In this document: one piece after another, positions 63,363-64,000 of the stretch
Layout of the letters: each line of letters opens with the position of its first letter
Numbering within the stretch: the stretch's first letter is position 1
Assembly: GCA_002384055.1 (NCBI GenBank)
Contig: DGAU01000011.1
Coordinates: forward strand, 10,771 to 74,770
Length of the DNA: 64,000 bases
Direction: 5' to 3'
Origin: Flavobacteriaceae bacterium UBA4022
GTDB lineage: Bacteria > Bacteroidota > Bacteroidia > Flavobacteriales > Flavobacteriaceae
Notes under the pieces: model-generated
What the model saw: only the letters and a program-made list of their open reading frames with translations
Told to the model about the DNA's origin: nothing
Databases searched by the model: none
Program-made: the position numbers and the translations under genes

Positions 63363-64000
63363 ATGGGTATTATGGGGTATACATTAAATCATCTTTCACG
63401 ACACGCTTTGGCTTTGGTGCTCTTTGTTGTGGCCTCACTGGCATATTTTTATCCGGTGCTTAATGGCAAGACAATCTATCAAAGCGACATCGTTCAGTAT
63501 CGTGGAATGGCCCGAGAAACCATTGATCTAAGAACCCAGACCGAGCAAGAGTCCTATTGGAATAATTCCGCTTTCGGTGGGATGCCAACCTACCAACTTG
63601 GCGCACAATACCCACATCATTATATCAAATATGTAGACCGCGCTCTGCGGTTTTTACCGCGTCCTGCTGATTACTTATTCTTGTATTTTATTGGACTTTA
63701 TCTGTTGTTCCTAGTCCTAAAGGTCGACTATCGATGGGCTATTTTGGGGTCATTGGCTTTTGGGTTTTCAACTTATCTGATTATTATATTGGGTGTTGGG
63801 CATAATGCCAAGGCGCATGCCATTGCCTACTTTCCATGGGTTATTGGGGGCGTTTTATGGGTCTTTCAAGAGCGCTATTGGCGGGGCTTTCTCTTGGCGA
63901 CCATTGGGATCGCTTTAGAACTGATGGCCAACCATTACCAGATGACTTATTATCTGTTGTTGGTGTTGTTGTTTATTGGTATTGCTTATGGCGTACAAGC
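63363..64000 (+). CDS. YfhO-family membrane protein, 5' part (continues beyond window)
   Basis: The first 212 codons of a large integral membrane protein with no stop before the window end. ATG at 63363 (or the fourth-codon ATG at 63372) leads to hydrophobic helices: HALALVLFVVASLAYFYPVL, then a conserved-looking loop (NGKTIYQSDIVQYRGMARE, YWNNSAFGGMPTYQLGAQYPHHY), and ADYLFLYFIGLYLLFLVL, AILGSLAFGFSTYLIIILGV and further. The QSDIVQYRGM and FGGMPTYQ signatures match YfhO, a GT-C-like protein family thought to glycosylate envelope polymers. It follows DUF4834. Confidence 0.85.
   Translation, partial: MGIMGYTLNHLSRHALALVLFVVASLAYFYPVLNGKTIYQSDIVQYRGMARETIDLRTQTEQESYWNNSAFGGMPTYQLGAQYPHHYIKYVDRALRFLPRPADYLFLYFIGLYLLFLVLKVDYRWAILGSLAFGFSTYLIIILGVGHNAKAHAIAYFPWVIGGVLWVFQERYWRGFLLATIGIALELMANHYQMTYYLLLVLLFIGIAYGVQ

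Noticed and set aside
1..64000. CRISPR arrays, tRNA/rRNA genes, insertion sequences and prophage genes
   Set aside because: Looked for on both strands; no direct-repeat arrays, cloverleaf-like segments or transposase/integrase-like proteins were found.

Overview
The window is chromosomal DNA of a Bacteroidota bacterium, most likely a (marine) Flavobacteriaceae member. Several things point there: fused alpha/beta 2-oxoacid dehydrogenase E1, an EttA/UvrA/DnaK set with Bacteroidota-style motifs (GGGTHD in DnaK), a TonB-dependent receptor with a carboxypeptidase-like N-domain, DUF4834 next to a YfhO protein, a CAL67264-type small membrane protein, menaquinone genes, and repeated -7 promoter elements of the form TAnnTTTG, the Bacteroidota sigma-factor signature. 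No rRNA, tRNA, CRISPR, insertion sequence, phage or plasmid gene was seen. Genes are dense, and only one gap exceeds 300 bases (30406-30847).

Layout. 1-670: 3' part of menB. 682-9818 (minus): uvrA, a LOG-family hydrolase, a catalytically degenerate M1-like protein fused to a beta-barrel with a coupled 70-residue membrane protein, and the fused E1. 9889-13318 (minus): a four-span membrane protein, gamma-glutamyltransferase and an ACP phosphodiesterase. 13491-19464: glmM, an LpxL-like acyltransferase, dnaK, an HsdR-N-like nuclease-fold protein and holA. 20040-25420 (plus): menA, menC, a CPBP protease, menE and an M24 peptidase in a tightly packed run. 25421-30405: an acyl-CoA carboxylase beta subunit, a 59-residue membrane protein, ettA, a HAD phosphatase and a CAT-like acyltransferase. 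30848-38603 (minus): an eight-gene operon (DUF2520, KdsC-like, UbiA-type ether-lipid prenyltransferase, Maf, MscS, PIG-L deacetylase, a 43-residue membrane protein, SSS symporter) ending at a UUCG terminator. 38713-44775: a ccsBA fusion, a 7TM-LuxR regulator and fumC. 45013-51875: small membrane protein, DUF1624 protein, TonB receptor, HAD protein with an arsC remnant behind it, lipoprotein, and prfB with its programmed frameshift. 51976-58285: secreted or periplasmic peptidases and threonine aldolase. 58356-62937: a cysteine-synthase-like enzyme, an alpha-oxoamine synthase, a GNAT-fold protein and an outer-membrane protein. 63041-64000: DUF4834 and the start of a YfhO protein.

How the genes work together. 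menB plus menA/menC/menE give much of menaquinone synthesis, and ccsBA matures c-type cytochromes, so the cell respires with menaquinone and cytochromes c. The 58-60 kb gene pair fits the two PLP steps known for sulfonolipid (capnine) base synthesis, cysteate formation followed by acyl condensation; this is the most interesting metabolic hypothesis here. The PIG-L deacetylase, micro-membrane protein and SSS symporter look like a deacetylate-and-import module.

Small genes easily missed by automatic callers are at 27199-27378, 32544-32675, 45013-45180 and 49079-49213 (a gene remnant). Several start codons (uvrA, menA, fumC, the lipoprotein) were moved inward because the longer start overlaps a -7 promoter element.
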